Positions 21,733 through 33,858 of a stretch of 64,000 nt of DNA are shown piece by piece. The position numbers and the translations under genes are program-made. The DNA comes from Neoarius graeffei (taxonomy: Eukaryota; Chordata; Actinopteri; Siluriformes; Ariidae), in NCBI RefSeq assembly GCF_027579695.1, contig NC_083571.1, positions 34,259,443 through 34,323,442 on the forward strand, read 5' to 3'. Every line of letters starts with the position of its first letter. The stretch's first letter is position 1. Under the pieces are notes generated by a model. It saw only the letters and a list, made by a program, of their open reading frames with translations, searched no databases and was not told the DNA's origin.

Positions 21733-21999
21733 CTAGGACCTGTCTGCCTTGGGAGACCCTAACAGGGGTGTAATGCCCCCGACAACGTAGCTCCTAGGAT
21801 CATTCAAGCACACAAACCCCTCCACCACAATAAGGTGGCAGTTCTCGGAGGGGATGATATGATATGCCTCTATTTATCATTTAACGTTCTTTCATAGTTT
21901 TCGACTTTTTGTAACTAAAATCTAGGAAAAGTACAAATAGGGCACATAAATATAGAAGTAGCCTAATATATATATATTGACTTTGAGACTTTAGTAACA

Positions 22000-22132
22000 T
22001 CTCATCTCATCTCATTATCTCTAGCTGCTTTATCCTGTTCTACAGAGTCGCAGGCAAGCTGGAGCCTATCCCAGCTGACTACGGGCGAAAGGTGGGGTAC
22101 ACCCTGGACAAGTCGCCAGGTTATCACAGGGC
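22000..22132 (-). mobile_element. SINE fragment (3' part only)
   Basis: It has the (GATGA)n tail and about 110 bp of SINE body, ending abruptly at the ATCACAGGGC position. This is a 5'-truncated copy. Confidence 0.85.
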
Positions 22133-22287
22133 ATTTTTATTTATATTATAATATTTTTAATTCATATTTTAAATTGTAATTTATATTTCTTGACTTTAGC
22201 AGCATATTATAAATAGCATAATAATGTTTAGGATTCCATGAGCTGATTTTATTCTGTACTACTATGACACCTACTACTACTACTACT

Positions 22288-22288
<1 letters not shown>

Positions 22289-22341
<53 letters not shown>
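22289..22341. repeat. (TAA)n microsatellite
   Basis: A pure trinucleotide run preceded by a short CTA run. Confidence 0.95.
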
Positions 22342-22439
22342 CCTTTAACATACTTTCACAGACTCACGGTCACTATGTGATGATGTTTCCTGTGATTGGC
22401 TCGTTTTACTCTCTGACTCCTAGTTACGCAACAGTTTGT

Positions 22440-22506
22440 AGCCAAAGAAGACAAGACACCGAACTAATGACCTCAGTGTTGCTCATTCTGAGAACCTGAA
22501 TGTCAG
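22440..22506 (+). other. Candidate 5' UTR exon of the gene at 25989
   Basis: The sequence CTGAATGTCAG followed by GTATGT is a strong splice donor (GT at 22507). The acceptor before the coding exon is at 25979-25980, which would give a 3.47-kb intron holding the Tc1 copy. An inverted CCAAT box (ATTGG) lies about 110 bp upstream of the donor. The exon's 5' edge is a guess. Confidence 0.3.
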
Positions 22507-22839
22507 GTATGTATTAATTCCACTATTACCATTATTCCATTTTTTCCTTCTTATTATTTTAATTATTTAAATAAAAAAGTGGGGGGCATGCCTTTGGAGT
22601 AGATATGTGCTGTACCTTTGTTTGGTTTGATTTAATAGGTTTTGTTAGGCTACTGCATACAAATTTTTACACAGCAGTAGAATTCGTAGCCTAGTTTTCA
22701 TTTATTACAAAGAAACAGTAACTCACTTTTAAAACTCCAGACAAAAGCATTATATTTCGGGTTTATTTCAGAGTGCTGTGTATTTTAAATGTTAATTTTT
22801 AAACCAACACAAAGGCACATGTTTACTTTATTTAAACTG

Positions 22840-22841
<2 letters not shown>

Positions 22842-22903
<62 letters not shown>
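22842..22903. repeat. (GT)n microsatellite
   Basis: About 31 GT units without interruption. Confidence 0.95.
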
Positions 22904-22905
<2 letters not shown>

Positions 22906-23492
22906 ATTTTAAAATCTGCACATCACGAATAAAACAACCTTGAACATGGTTTACATGTATTTTCACTGAATTTTAGTTGACTTGTGAAATTAACAATGTT
23001 ATATCAATTCAAACTTTTTGCTAGTTAGAATCCAATACTCAAATACTGGGAACATTTGGCAAACGTACAGTCCCTAGCAAAAATAATGGAATCACCACAC
23101 TTCAAGGATGTTCACCGAAGATATGAAGATATGAAGATATGACCCAAAACAGTTTTTGTTTTATAGCTGAACATTCTATCTTCATGAAACATGAACCATA
23201 CTTCAAACAATTAGTACAGAACTAATAGGGGAGACTGGGGTAAGATAAGCCTTTTTCAAATTTTTTTTTTTTACATTCTTCAATGTTCTAATGTGTCACA
23301 GAGGTTTTCTTTACAAGCTTCACACAAACAAATGTTTAAAGTGTTACCACTTCAGTACTCAGCAACTTTAAAATCGCTTAGCTGGGTAAACATATATACA
23401 GGTACTCTGAAGTAAAGTTTGTCTTGTGGAACAACTTACCCTGTGTGTTGTCAAGCCAAAACAAAGATTTCAGGCGTCACATTTTTTATGTA

Positions 23493-25106
23493 CAGTGGCA
23501 TGCAAAAGTTTGGGCACCCTTACTGAAAATGTCTGTTCCTGTGAATAGTTAAGTGAGCAGAAAATGAACTGATCACCAAAAGACATAAAGGTAAAGATGA
23601 CACATTTCTTTTCAGCATTTTCTGCAAGATTTGTGTATTATTTTTGTTTTGTGCAATTGGAGAGTGAAAAAAGAAAAGGAACACCATGCAAAAGTTTGGG
23701 CACCCTAATACATTTGAGTTCTCAGGTAACTTTTACCAAGGTTCCAGGCCTTAATTAGCTTATTGAGCTGTGGCTTGTTCAAATTCTTCATTAGGAAAGG
23801 TCAGATGATGCAGATTTCAAAGCTGTATAAATTCTCCGACTCCTCAAACTTGTCCCTAAAATCAACAGCCATAGGCTCCTCTAAGCAACTCCCTCGCATT
23901 ATGAATAATAAAATAATTGATGCTCACAAAGCAGGAGAAGGCTACAAGAACATAGCAAAGTGTTTTCGGGTAGCTGTTTCCTCAGACTGTAATGTTATTA
24001 AGAAATGGCAGTTAACAGAAACCGTGGAGATCAAAGTGAGGTCTGGAAAATGAAGAAAACTTTCTGTAAGAACTGCTCATTGGATTGCTAGAAAGGCAAA
24101 TAAAAACCCCTGTTTGACTGCAAAAGACCTTCAGAAAGATTTAGCAGACCCTGGAGTGGTGGTGCACTGTTCTACTTTGCAGTGACACCTGAACAAATAT
24201 GACCTTGATGGAAGAGTCATCAGAAGAAAACCTTTCTTGCATCCTGGCCACAAAATTCAGCATCTGAAGTTTGCAAATGAACATCTAAATAAGCCTAGTG
24301 CATTTTGGAAACAAGTCCTGTGGACTGATGAAATCAAAATAGAACTTTTTGGCCACAATGTGCAAAGGTATGTTTGGAGAAAAAAGGGTGCCAAATTCCA
24401 GGAAAAGAACACCTCTCCAACTCTGAAGCATGGAGGTGGATCGATCATGCTTTGGGGTTGTGTTGCAGCACACGGTACATTTCATTGGTCAAGGGAAGCA
24501 TGGATTTGAATAAATACCAGCAAATTCTGGAAGCAAACATCACACGATCTGCAAAAAAGTTGAAGTTAAAAAGAGGATGGGTCCTACATTAAGACGATGA
24601 TCCAAAACACACCTCAAAATCTACAATGGAATACCTCAAGAGGCACAAGCTGAAGGTTTTGCCCTGGCCCTCACAGTCCCCTGACCTAAACATCATTGAA
24701 AATCTGTGGATAGATCTCAAAAGAGCAGTGCATGCAAAACAGCCCAAGAAACTTGTAGAACTGGAAACCTTTTGCAAGGACAAATGTGTGAAAATCCCCC
24801 AGGTAAGAACTGAAAGATTATTAGCTGGCTACAAAAAGTGTTTACAAGCTGTGATACTTGCCAAAGGGGGTGTTACTAGGTACTAACCATGCAGGGTGCC
24901 CAAACTTTTGCTTCAGGCTCTTTTCCTTTTTTGTCATTTTGAAAATGTAAAAGATGAAAATAAAAAAATGTTTTTGCTTAAAATATAAAGGGAATGAGTC
25001 ATATTTAACTTTATGCCTTTTGGAGATCATTTCATCTTCAACTTGCTTAATTGTTCACAGTAACAGCAATTTTGACCAGGGGTGCCCAAACTTTTGCATA
25101 CCACTT
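23493..25106 (+). mobile_element. Tc1-type transposon, copy A, defective
   Basis: The ends are CAGTGGCATGCAAAAGTTTGGGCACC and its degraded inverse, flanked by TA at 23491-23492 and 25107-25108. Transposase pieces on the plus strand (from 23763) include the paired-type DNA-binding region, [23 protein letters not shown] and DPKH-to-E spacing consistent with DD34E. The reading is broken by TGA at 24051-24053, TGA within the 24170s-24190s, a deletion after 24475, and TAA at 24590-24592. Confidence 0.9.
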
Positions 25107-25108
25107 TA

Positions 25109-25980
25109 GTTCAAATAAAGGAGGAAAACAGTGTTGCAAAATCCATATGAAAACTAGTAGAACAAAACAATTTTAAGATTTTTAGTAAAGCTCTATTATT
25201 TTGCTTAAATGGGAAGCCTAAAGATGAGAGAAGTGGCTTTGGGACCAAAAGGCCATTGGTTTGAATCCAAAAAAATATGTTGGTGGGGCTGGGGAGGAGT
25301 GAATAAACAGCACTTTATTACTCAAAGTGCCCTTGAACAAGGTACCTAACCCCTAACTGCTCCCTGCTGCTGCCTACTGTCCTGGGGATGTTAGCACATA
25401 GCAAATTCAATGATTCAACACCACTGGTTATGAGTTTGATTGATTGATTTTAAGTGCAGTCAAAATAAAATTGACATTGTTTTAGACTACAAGCAATGTC
25501 CTGTAATAAATACTTTTTCCCAGATAAACCTGTGTGCTTCACTTATTTAGAACCCATTCAGTTGGTGACCAATTATATTCACATCCATAAATAATTAGAA
25601 TGTCATTAAAAACATTAAAAAAAAATGAGTCAAGGGAAAAAGACTCCCTCTAAACCATAATGTTGGTGAGCTGGTTTGAGTCACCTTGAAATTCCTGTCG
25701 TAGTAACTCAGTAATTTACAACCAGAGCTGTCTGGGTTGAACTGGTGAAAGTTTTGAATGCAGAAAATTTTTATACATTTGGAAGTGAGCAGGCATACAA
25801 CATATGGAATAGGTTATAATAAACCCAATAAACCATGATTCTGAAGTAGTTGGGACGCCCCTAGGCTAGACCAATCCAACACCTGTCTTTGGCTAGTGTT
25901 AACTAGAGTATCAATATCACTGATAATCTGTTAACGATGTTGTGTTAGTAATTCCCTGCTTTCTTTCTTTTTCTGTGTAG
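25109..25980. other. Flank or intron before the gene at 25989
   Basis: No coding signal. It ends in a good pyrimidine-rich acceptor (TTTCTTTCTTTTTCTGTGTAG, AG at 25979-25980). Confidence 0.5.
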
Positions 25981-25988
25981 TTTTTCAA

Positions 25989-27455
25989 ATGGAGAGGCAA
26001 GAACTGCTTTGCGGTTTTCTTTTCTACCTGATCTTGACCAATGCTGCTGCCATTCAGATCCTAAAAGACATTAATGACTTGAAAAACATAACAACTTCTA
26101 TGAAAGAATTCCCCCGACATGGCCTAATGCTTCTGCACTGGTTTGCTAACAATGTCGAAGTTGATTCAAGTGGAGAGATGCAACTTGATTTTGATCCAGG
26201 ACAGGGTAGCTATGGAATACATTGCTATAAAGATACTTATCAAAGAGTACCTTTTGACTCTTCTGAAAGTCTTTATTACTCTTTGGGTGACCTTGATCGT
26301 AGAAGTGCCCGAATGCTACCATTTTATGTTACGCATGATTTCCATCATTCGATGGAATCACCTCAGAAAAATCTAGACCGAGTGTTGATTCAAGTTCAGA
26401 AGAGCTATCCAACAAAAATAGAGAAGGTGTATATTACAGAGCACCAGAAGAACCACAGCCAAGGAAGCAGCTACAATCCAGATTGTACCTATGAGATCAC
26501 TGCTGAGCTTCTGATTCAAATTCAAGAACTTGGTACAGATATAATATGTGATACCGGTATGTATAATCCTAGACTAGACTTTAGCCTGTGTGAGTTCTTG
26601 AATCACCAACAAAAAGCTGCCAAAGTATTAATGATATATCCAAAGACTCCAGGTCTTGAATGGTTTTTGACTCTGGCTGGTTACAACATTGACTCAAGGC
26701 TTGATGTATTTTCCCAAGCATCATTTTGTGCAATTAACGAAACTGAAAATCCAAATAATTGTTCTCCACCCTCCACTGGTATCAGTGACATCATACACAA
26801 CAAAGTAAAACTAGAGGTGAAATCCACTTCTGGAGGGTATGCAAAGATCATGTGGAGCGGAATTCCAGAGAATATTGCAAGAATGAAGCTGAAAATAGGC
26901 CTTTATAAGGGCAGAGCCAGTACAGACCCTTTGAGAGAATATCCACTGAATGGGAGGACATATGGATCCAAAGACACCAGTGTGCCTCTAAATCCTGGCC
27001 TTCAGGTACAGCTTCTACAAAGTGAGACGATTCCTTACTACTTTTTTTTCGGAACCACATACTACACAACAATCTGGAAAGGCCCAGAGTTTGATGACGC
27101 CAACAGGATTCCTCCAGCTAATATCAGAGGTTATCAGAGCAGCCTGCAGCTTTATACTAAAGATGGCTATGCCTGTGCCAGACTCTACATCAAGAAGTCC
27201 TTCATGAATTGGAAAAATGTCTTCAACAATGCTTGGGTGGGATTCTATGCTAGCAAGGCAGATGATAATACGAAATATAAAGCATATGCATGGAGTATAA
27301 CCTTTGAGAAGAATTCAGAAGATGACTGCCTTTTGGACTATGAGATTTATCAGTACGAGTCCAGTGTGCATATTGGCCCTGGAGTCCAGGCTCGATTTAT
27401 GCTGACCACACATCATGGTAGTGAGAAAGCTCGAACTGCACCCTGGGAGGAATAG
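25989..27455 (+). CDS. Uncharacterised secreted protein, family paralogue B
   Basis: This 488-residue protein is encoded in one uninterrupted exon, paralogous to 10389-11915 over its full length. It has a signal-peptide-like start (LLCGFLFYLILTNAAA) and no later membrane segment. Shared motifs include FPRHGL-LLHWFANN, LDFDPG, SLYYSLGDL, NLDRVLIQVQ, GYAKIMWSGIP, TIWKGPEFDDAN, SLQLYTKDGYAC, SFMNWKNVF, WVGFY, YESS-HIGPGVQARF and ARTAPWEE. The tail motif (GPGVQARF) and the W-rich C-terminal third are the best conserved, so the function may reside there. A splice acceptor ends 8 nt before the ATG, as in paralogue A, so the gene pair kept its exon structure. Function unknown; domain searches would be needed. 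Confidence 0.88.
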   Translation: MERQELLCGFLFYLILTNAAAIQILKDINDLKNITTSMKEFPRHGLMLLHWFANNVEVDSSGEMQLDFDPGQGSYGIHCYKDTYQRVPFDSSESLYYSLGDLDRRSARMLPFYVTHDFHHSMESPQKNLDRVLIQVQKSYPTKIEKVYITEHQKNHSQGSSYNPDCTYEITAELLIQIQELGTDIICDTGMYNPRLDFSLCEFLNHQQKAAKVLMIYPKTPGLEWFLTLAGYNIDSRLDVFSQASFCAINETENPNNCSPPSTGISDIIHNKVKLEVKSTSGGYAKIMWSGIPENIARMKLKIGLYKGRASTDPLREYPLNGRTYGSKDTSVPLNPGLQVQLLQSETIPYYFFFGTTYYTTIWKGPEFDDANRIPPANIRGYQSSLQLYTKDGYACARLYIKKSFMNWKNVFNNAWVGFYASKADDNTKYKAYAWSITFEKNSEDDCLLDYEIYQYESSVHIGPGVQARFMLTTHHGSEKARTAPWEE

Positions 27456-27932
27456 TCAATCTTCAGATAACAGCTGTACTTTTAGGACAAGCTTGACTAG
27501 TTTTTCTAGACCCTTAGATTTCTGCCTTGGTAGGAATGGTCAACTTTTAAACAATGACAAACCTTCTAGGTCTGAGATTTTCAGACTATTAATAACTCTT
27601 TATAAATAGGATAGTCAATGTTCAGATAATAGCTAAAGTTCTAGGGCTAGGTTCACAAGAATGTTTACTCTTGTGTTTTAAGGTAAAAACCACCCAGGGG
27701 TCTCTCGTCTTTGTGCCTTCAGAGCATAAGCATAGCCAACCATCAAAATTCAAGTGTTTCAATGCACCAAATTTCACTTACTAGGTTTTTTAGGTTACCT
27801 TGAAAAAATAGTCAACCTTTGAACAAAACAACTTTTAAACAGCAGAACATCTAGGACGAGACATGAAAGAAAGAATAATGAAAGAATAACCATTAAACAA
27901 CAGCTTAACATCTTGGACTATTTTTTATCATT
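27456..27932. other. Downstream region of the gene at 25989
   Basis: Probable 3' UTR, with a recurrent AAACAACAGC / TCTAGG(A/T) phrase (near 27545, 27640, 27830-27860, 27900, 28340-28470) that looks like a decayed local repeat. No clear polyadenylation signal is decisive. Confidence 0.4.
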
Positions 27933-27944
27933 AACTCTTGTGTC

Positions 27945-28313
27945 AGTGGCACAGTGGTGTAGTGGTTAGTGCTGTCGCCTCACAGCAAGAAGGTCCGGGT
28001 TCGAGCCCCGTGGCCGGCGAGGGCCTTTCTGTGCGGAGTTTGCATGTTCTCCCCGTGTCCGTGTGGGATTCCTCCGGGTGCTCCGGTTTCCCCCACAGTC
28101 CAAAGACATGCAGGTTAGGTTAACTGGTGACTCTAAATTGACCGTAGGTGTGAGTGTGAATGATTATCTGCGTCTATGTGTCAGCCCTGTGATGACCTGG
28201 CAACTTGTCCAGGGTGTACACCGCCTTTTGCCCGTAGTCAGCTGGGATAGGCTCCAGCTTGCCTGCGACCCTGTAGAACAGGATAAAGCAGCTAGAGATA
28301 ATGAGATGAGATG
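27945..28313 (+). mobile_element. tRNA-derived SINE, full length
   Basis: Same family as at 18007. The exact target duplication AACTCTTGTGTC is at 27933-27944 and 28314-28325. Confidence 0.95.
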
Positions 28314-28325
28314 AACTCTTGTGTC

Positions 28326-28887
28326 TTGGTAAAAATAGTAGCTAAAATACTAGGTGTAATTTTCTAGACGCATCGTCTTTGTGCCTTGAGAAGAACCAAC
28401 CATCATACAATAGCCAAACCTCTGGGACTAGGATTTCAAGACCATTTTTGCCTTTGGAAGAATACACAGCCTTCAGACAAGAGCTAGTTTACTTAGATCC
28501 TGATCTGTTTGCCCTAATTTTTTAGAACATTAATATTTCTTGTCAGTTTTAGTCTGTTGTCAGTTATGTGTTTCTGTCATTACTCATATCCAGCTTCTGT
28601 CTCCATATCTAATATACTTAGCTGTTTCAGGTCATATTAAGGAATCTCTTGAGCCTCAAACTAGACATAATGTGTTTGTAAACCTGAGCCAAATCCCCTT
28701 TCATGACAGAATTCTTATGTAATGAGCTTTGCAATATTAACCAATAAATCACCTTCACTTAAATCTTAAATGAATAATATAAATAAAATTGTTATGAATA
28801 ATTTGATGTGAATACTGGTGTCAGGTCTTTCCACGCAAAATGTTATTCATTTATTAGATTAATGTGTTGAACAAATATAGCTAATAA

Positions 28888-28941
<54 letters not shown>

Positions 28942-29840
28942 GTATAGATCCTAAGAGGAAAGTCTTGCTTTACTCCACCTATAAACATTAATTACTTTCC
29001 TTGTCGAAGCCTTTTTTATAAACATTATTTGATATGACATGTATATTTCAGCTTGCACCAAAAAATCTATAAAATGAGATTTAAAATGATATAAAATGAG
29101 AGTTCATTTACACATGCTAGATGCAATCTGTAACGTATCAAATGACTGTTTTTTACCTCATGTAATTGAATAACACATAACTCATTAGAGTGCATTACAA
29201 ACTCATTACGAACACCCAGCACACATTAAACTGACATTCTGACTGAATTGCCTTTTTAGCAGCGGAATAATTTGATCATTAAGCTTTTTGCCCATAGACC
29301 TGTTGATTGATACATAGCCAACTAACTCAGGCATCTAAGGAGTGCTCTTAAGTGGCACTCTTCATAATAGGCATGTAATAATTCACCAAATTCTCGATAT
29401 TGGGTTCATGATTCAATTTTCCCATGATATTTTTGAAAAAAATTAAGAAAATTTTACCAACAATAATGATTTGTTTGTAAAGGTTGGAGTAACATATAAT
29501 AGCCCATTTACTAAAAATATTCCTTTCATTAAAAATGAAAAAAAAAAATAATAACAAGTAGACCTTTCCTTCATAAACGTTTATGAACATTTGTACTGCC
29601 TCCATTTGCTTCTTTTTTCTTTATCTTTCAGCAGTCTGTAAAAAGAAAGCTCTGATTTCTTGTTAAATCTATTTATACAATCACACAACAGCTCTTCCCC
29701 ATTTTAGATCTGTTTGTTTTTGTGTGTTTGCAGAATAAAAGCTGTGTTACTACCACCTACAGCGAAGTCACATGCTCTCTATTGTATACCCTCTGCTGTC
29801 TAAAAATGCAATTACAGCTAGGAAAAATGAAGAGCTTATG
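28326..29840. other. Intergenic, with an (ATT)n microsatellite
   Basis: A pure ATT run occupies 28888-28940. An AATAAA at about 28743 could belong to a long 3' UTR of the gene at 25989. Nothing else recognised. Confidence 0.5.
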
Positions 29841-29855
29841 CAGCCTAATAATAAT

Positions 29856-30206
29856 CCATCCATTATCCATAACCGCTTATCCTGTGCAGGGTTGCAGGCA
29901 AGCTGGAGCCTATCCCAGCTGACTACGGGCGAAAGGCGGGGTACATCCTGGACAAGCCGCCAGATCGTCACAGGGCTGACACATAGAGACAAACAACCAT
30001 TCACACTTACGGTCAATTTAGAGCCACCAATTAGCCAAACCTGCATGTCTTTGGACTGTGGGGGAAACCGGAGCACCCGGAAGAAACCCATACAGACATG
30101 GGGAGAGCATGGAAACTCCGCACAGAAAGGCCCCCATTGGCCACTGGGCTTTAACCCAGAACCTTCTTGCTGTGAGGCGACAGTGCTAACAATTACATCA
30201 CCGTGC
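29856..30206 (-). mobile_element. tRNA-derived SINE, full length
   Basis: Minus-strand copy with the exact target duplication CAGCCTAATAATAAT at 29841-29855 and 30207-30221. Confidence 0.95.
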
Positions 30207-30447
30207 CAGCCTAATAATAATAATCATGATTCATTTTTTATTTTTATTCGAATTGTCATAAATTTGTATTGCAATTTATTGTTGCACGATATATTGTTAC
30301 ATGCCTACTTGATAAAATGGCCAAAAAGTACAAATACTAGGACTAGGTAGCTAATAGCCTGTTCAATTTAAGGACATCAGAATTGTTAAGATCTGAGCTT
30401 TTTTCTTAACTACTTAAAAATAATAAATAAATAAATAAATAAATATA

Positions 30448-31826
30448 CAGTGGCATGCAAAAGTTTGGGATTTGGGCACCCTTACTGAAAATGTCTGTTA
30501 CTGTGAATAGTTATGTGAGCAGAAGATGAACTGATCACCAAAAGGCATAAAGGTAAGGACGACACATTTCAGTGTTTCCTGCAAGATTTGTGTATTATTT
30601 TTGTTTTGTACAATTGGAGAGTGAAAAAAGAAAAGGAACACCATGCGAAAGTTTGGGCACCCCAATACATTTGAGTTCTCAGGTAAATTTTACCAAGGTT
30701 CCAGACCTTAATTAGCTTATTGAGCTGTGGCTTGTTCAAATTCTTCGTTAGAAAAGGTCAGATGATGCAGATTTCAAAGCTGTATAAATTCTCTGACTCC
30801 TCAAACTTGTCCCTAAAATCAACAGCCATAGGCTCCTCGAAGCAACTCCCTCGCATTCTGAATAATAAAATAATTGATGCTCACAAAGCAGGAGAAGGCT
30901 ACAAGAACGTAGCAAAGTGTTTTCAGGTAGCTGTTTCCTCAGACTGTAATGTTATTAAGAAATGGCAGTTAACAGAAACTGTGGAGATCAAGGTGAGGTC
31001 TGGAAGATGAAGAAAACTTTCTGTAAGAACTGCTCATTGGATTGCTAGAAAGGCAAATAAAAAACCCTGTTTGACTGCAAAAGACCTTCAGAAAGATTTA
31101 GCAGACCCTGGAGTGGTGGTGCACTGTTCTACTATGCATTGATACCTGAACAAATATGACCTTCATGGAAGAGTCATCAGAAGAAAACATTTTCTGTGTC
31201 CTAGCCACAAAATTCAGTGTCTGAAGTTTACAAATGAACATCTAAATAAGCCTGATGCATTTTGGAAACAAGTCCAAAAAGACTGATGAAATCAAAATAG
31301 AACTTTTTGGCCACAATGTGCAAAGGTATGTTTGGAGAAAAAAGGGTGCCATATTCCAGGAAAAGAACACCTCTCCAACTCTGAAGCATGGGTGTGGATC
31401 GATCATGCTTTGGGGTTGTGTTGCAGCCAGTGGCACAGGGCACATTTCATTGGTCGAGGGAAGCATGGATTCGAATAAATACCAGCAAATTCTGGAAGCA
31501 AACATCACACCATCTGTAAAAAAGTTGAAGTTAAAAAGAGGATGGGTCCTACAATAAGACGATGATCCAAAACACACCTCAAAATCTACAATGGAATACC
31601 TCAAGAGGCCCAAGCTGAAGGTTTTACCCTGGCCCTCACAGTCCCGACCTAAACATCATTGAAAATCTGTGGATAGATCTCAAAAGAGCAGTGCATGCAA
31701 GACAGCCCAAGAAACTTGTAGAACTGGAAACCTTTTGCAAGGACGAATGTGTCATCTTCAACTTGCTTAACTGTTCACAGTAACAGCAATTTTGACCAGG
31801 GGTGCCCAAACGTTTGCATACCACTG
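30448..31826 (+). mobile_element. Tc1-type transposon, copy B, defective
   Basis: Same family as copy A. Its left end carries a small GGGATTT duplication after CAAAAGTTT. The reading begins near 30720 and is broken by TGA at 31008-31010, TGA near 31140 and TAA at 31555-31557. About 260 bp is deleted between 31751 (GACGAATGTGT) and 31752 (CATCTTCAAC) relative to copy A, removing the transposase C-terminus. Confidence 0.88.
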
Positions 31827-31850
31827 TGTATATATATATATATATATATC
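31827..31850. repeat. (TA)n microsatellite
   Basis: Short TA run between the Tc1 end and the SINE head. Together with the run at 32223-32265 it suggests that the SINE landed inside a TA tract. Confidence 0.9.
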
Positions 31851-31854
31851 TCAT

Positions 31855-32220
31855 AAGGCAGCACAGTGGTGTAGTGGTTAGCGCTGTCACCTCACAGCAA
31901 GAAGGTCCTGGGTTCAAGCCCAGCAGCCGGCGAGGGCCTTTCTGTGCGGAGTTTGCATGTTCTCCCTGTGTCTGCGTGGGTTTCCACCGGGTGCTCCAGT
32001 TTCCCCCACAGTCCAAAGACATGTAGGTTAGGTTAACTGGTGACTCTAAATTGACCGTAGGTGTGAATGTGAGTGTGAATGGTTGTCTGTGTCTATGTGT
32101 CAGCCCTGTGATGACCTGGCGACTTGTCCAGGGTGTACCCTGCCTCTCACCCGTAGTCAGCTGGGATAGGCTGCAGCTAGCCTGTGACCCTGTAGGACAG
32201 GATAAGCGGCTACAGATAAT

Positions 32221-32223
<3 letters not shown>
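31855..32223 (+). mobile_element. tRNA-derived SINE
   Basis: Same family; it has a tRNA-like head, body and GGATAAGCGG-type 3' end. It is flanked by TA runs, so the target duplication cannot be delimited. Confidence 0.9.
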
Positions 32224-32274
<51 letters not shown>

Positions 32275-32275
32275 C
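32223..32275. repeat. (TA)n followed by (CA)n
   Basis: TA run from 32223 to about 32265, then four CA units. Confidence 0.95.
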
Positions 32276-32890
32276 AATTGAATCCCTACAGTGGTGCAAA
32301 AAAGATATTAAAATTATGTCTTATGATATACCAGTCTACTTACTACAATTTCATACAGCAGGACATAATCATCAGTGTACCTCGTGAAAAGCTATATCAA
32401 CTAGGGGGTAGGGTAGGGGACAAAACATCAACAGTGGAGGAGGCTACTTTACTGTTAAATGTTGTGAATAATGGCAGAAACATTGGCAGCATCACCAGCA
32501 CAGACCATCTGCTAGGTCGTTAAATCAATATTTTTGTTTCTGGTGCTGATATGACGTCACATCGTAATATCGCACCCCACCATTTATTTTGGGATTGCAT
32601 CATGCAAGGTCTATAGCATTAATTTCTAAGCATGTGCACAAGCTGTGCTCTAAAACATCCACAGGATACATGTGGCAGCCATCTTGTGTATGTGTAGCTA
32701 CACGCAAGAATAATCCAGGCTTTACAGAAAAGGCTTCTGTAAGAGTTCTTCAAGTAAAGTGTTCTAGCTTCTTAAATAAAGGACAAACTGAAGAACTCTT
32801 CAGGATGCTATATTGTACTCCCCCCGAACAGTGCAATTTGATTTATTGCTTCCTAGATTCCATCTCATGCTTTGGGATGTAAAATAAAGA
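32276..32890. other. Intergenic, downstream of fat1
   Basis: No gene or element recognised. Confidence 0.5.
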
Positions 32891-32899
32891 GACAAGCAA

Positions 32900-33858
32900 T
32901 GGTATTTTTAAGAATAATTTATTGCCAGTAGTAAAGCGATTAAGCTAGTGGCAGTATTAAAAACAAAACAAAACAAAACAAAAAAAACCCCCAAATCATA
33001 AACAAGACCGAAGCACTGCTCACACATGAGCGGTTGCTTGAAAAAAGTCACGAGTCCACACTTCATCTCGCATTATAAATATACCGGGTCCTGTTTTTTT
33101 TGTTTGTTTGTTTTTTTTGTTGGTGGAAAAATAAAGAGCTTTCAAAAGTTTAAAAAAAAAACAAAAAAAAAACAAAAAACCCCAACAACAACAACAACAA
33201 AAAACCCACAATAAATGAAACTGACATCACAATAATATGCAGTCGCCCATCAGAGCGGAGCAGGAAGTGTGGAGATGGTCACACACACACATTTTTTTTA
33301 ACCACTGTTTAGATTGTTTTTGTCCTCTTTTGTTGTACTGCAAAAGCTGATAATGACACACTGATTTTTTTCTGTTGGCTTTTTTTTTAAAAATAAAAAT
33401 ATCTACAAAAAGAACTAGTCAACCCTTAAAATCAAAACTGTACAGTACCATTTACATTACAAATGAATGAGCATTTGTAATAATTAAAAAAAATCAGATT
33501 GCATGGTTTTATCTATACAAATACGGACAGCTATCACTTGAAATGACGCTTTTTTTCCATATTATTTTTTTCTTTCATGAACAAGATGGTGTGAATTTTA
33601 TATCAGACATTGTGTGCAGGCAGATACACACCTGTACACACTCGGGTCCACTCGACTCCTACTGAAATTAGCTGCTGTGCTCCAGAGGAGAAATTGTCCT
33701 TGAATGTGTCCATGTCTCAGAGAATGTGTGCGCTTGGATTTATTGTGTGGTCGTACATCTTGTGTGTGTGTGTGTGTGTGTGTGTTTACAACAAGAGTCT
33801 CCTGCATAAGGTTTAATTTTCAGGCACTTTTTGATTTCTGCGCTTTATGGATCCAGTG
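32900..33858 (-). other. fat1: fat1 3' UTR
   Basis: The sequence follows the fat1 stop codon on the minus strand, is T/A-rich, and has a polyadenylation signal AATAAA on the minus strand at 32918-32923. A (GT)n run lies at 33761-33784. The exact 3' end is an estimate. Confidence 0.6.

Larger units (their letters stand above)
18505..21853 (-). mobile_element. RTE-like LINE, nearly full length
   Basis: The element lies on the minus strand between two exact 12-bp copies of ATGATATGATAT (18493-18504 and 21854-21865). Its 5' end (near 21853) begins CTCCGAGAACTGCC; its 3' end is a short GA-rich (GACGA/GATGA)n tail. It has endonuclease and reverse transcriptase, with the reverse transcriptase frame fully open and the endonuclease N-terminus shifted. 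I call it RTE-like from the protein style and simple tail; the clade is not proven. Confidence 0.85.

Noticed and set aside
32589..32882. 97-codon plus-strand reading downstream of fat1
   Set aside because: No similarity, signal peptide or splice support; probably chance.
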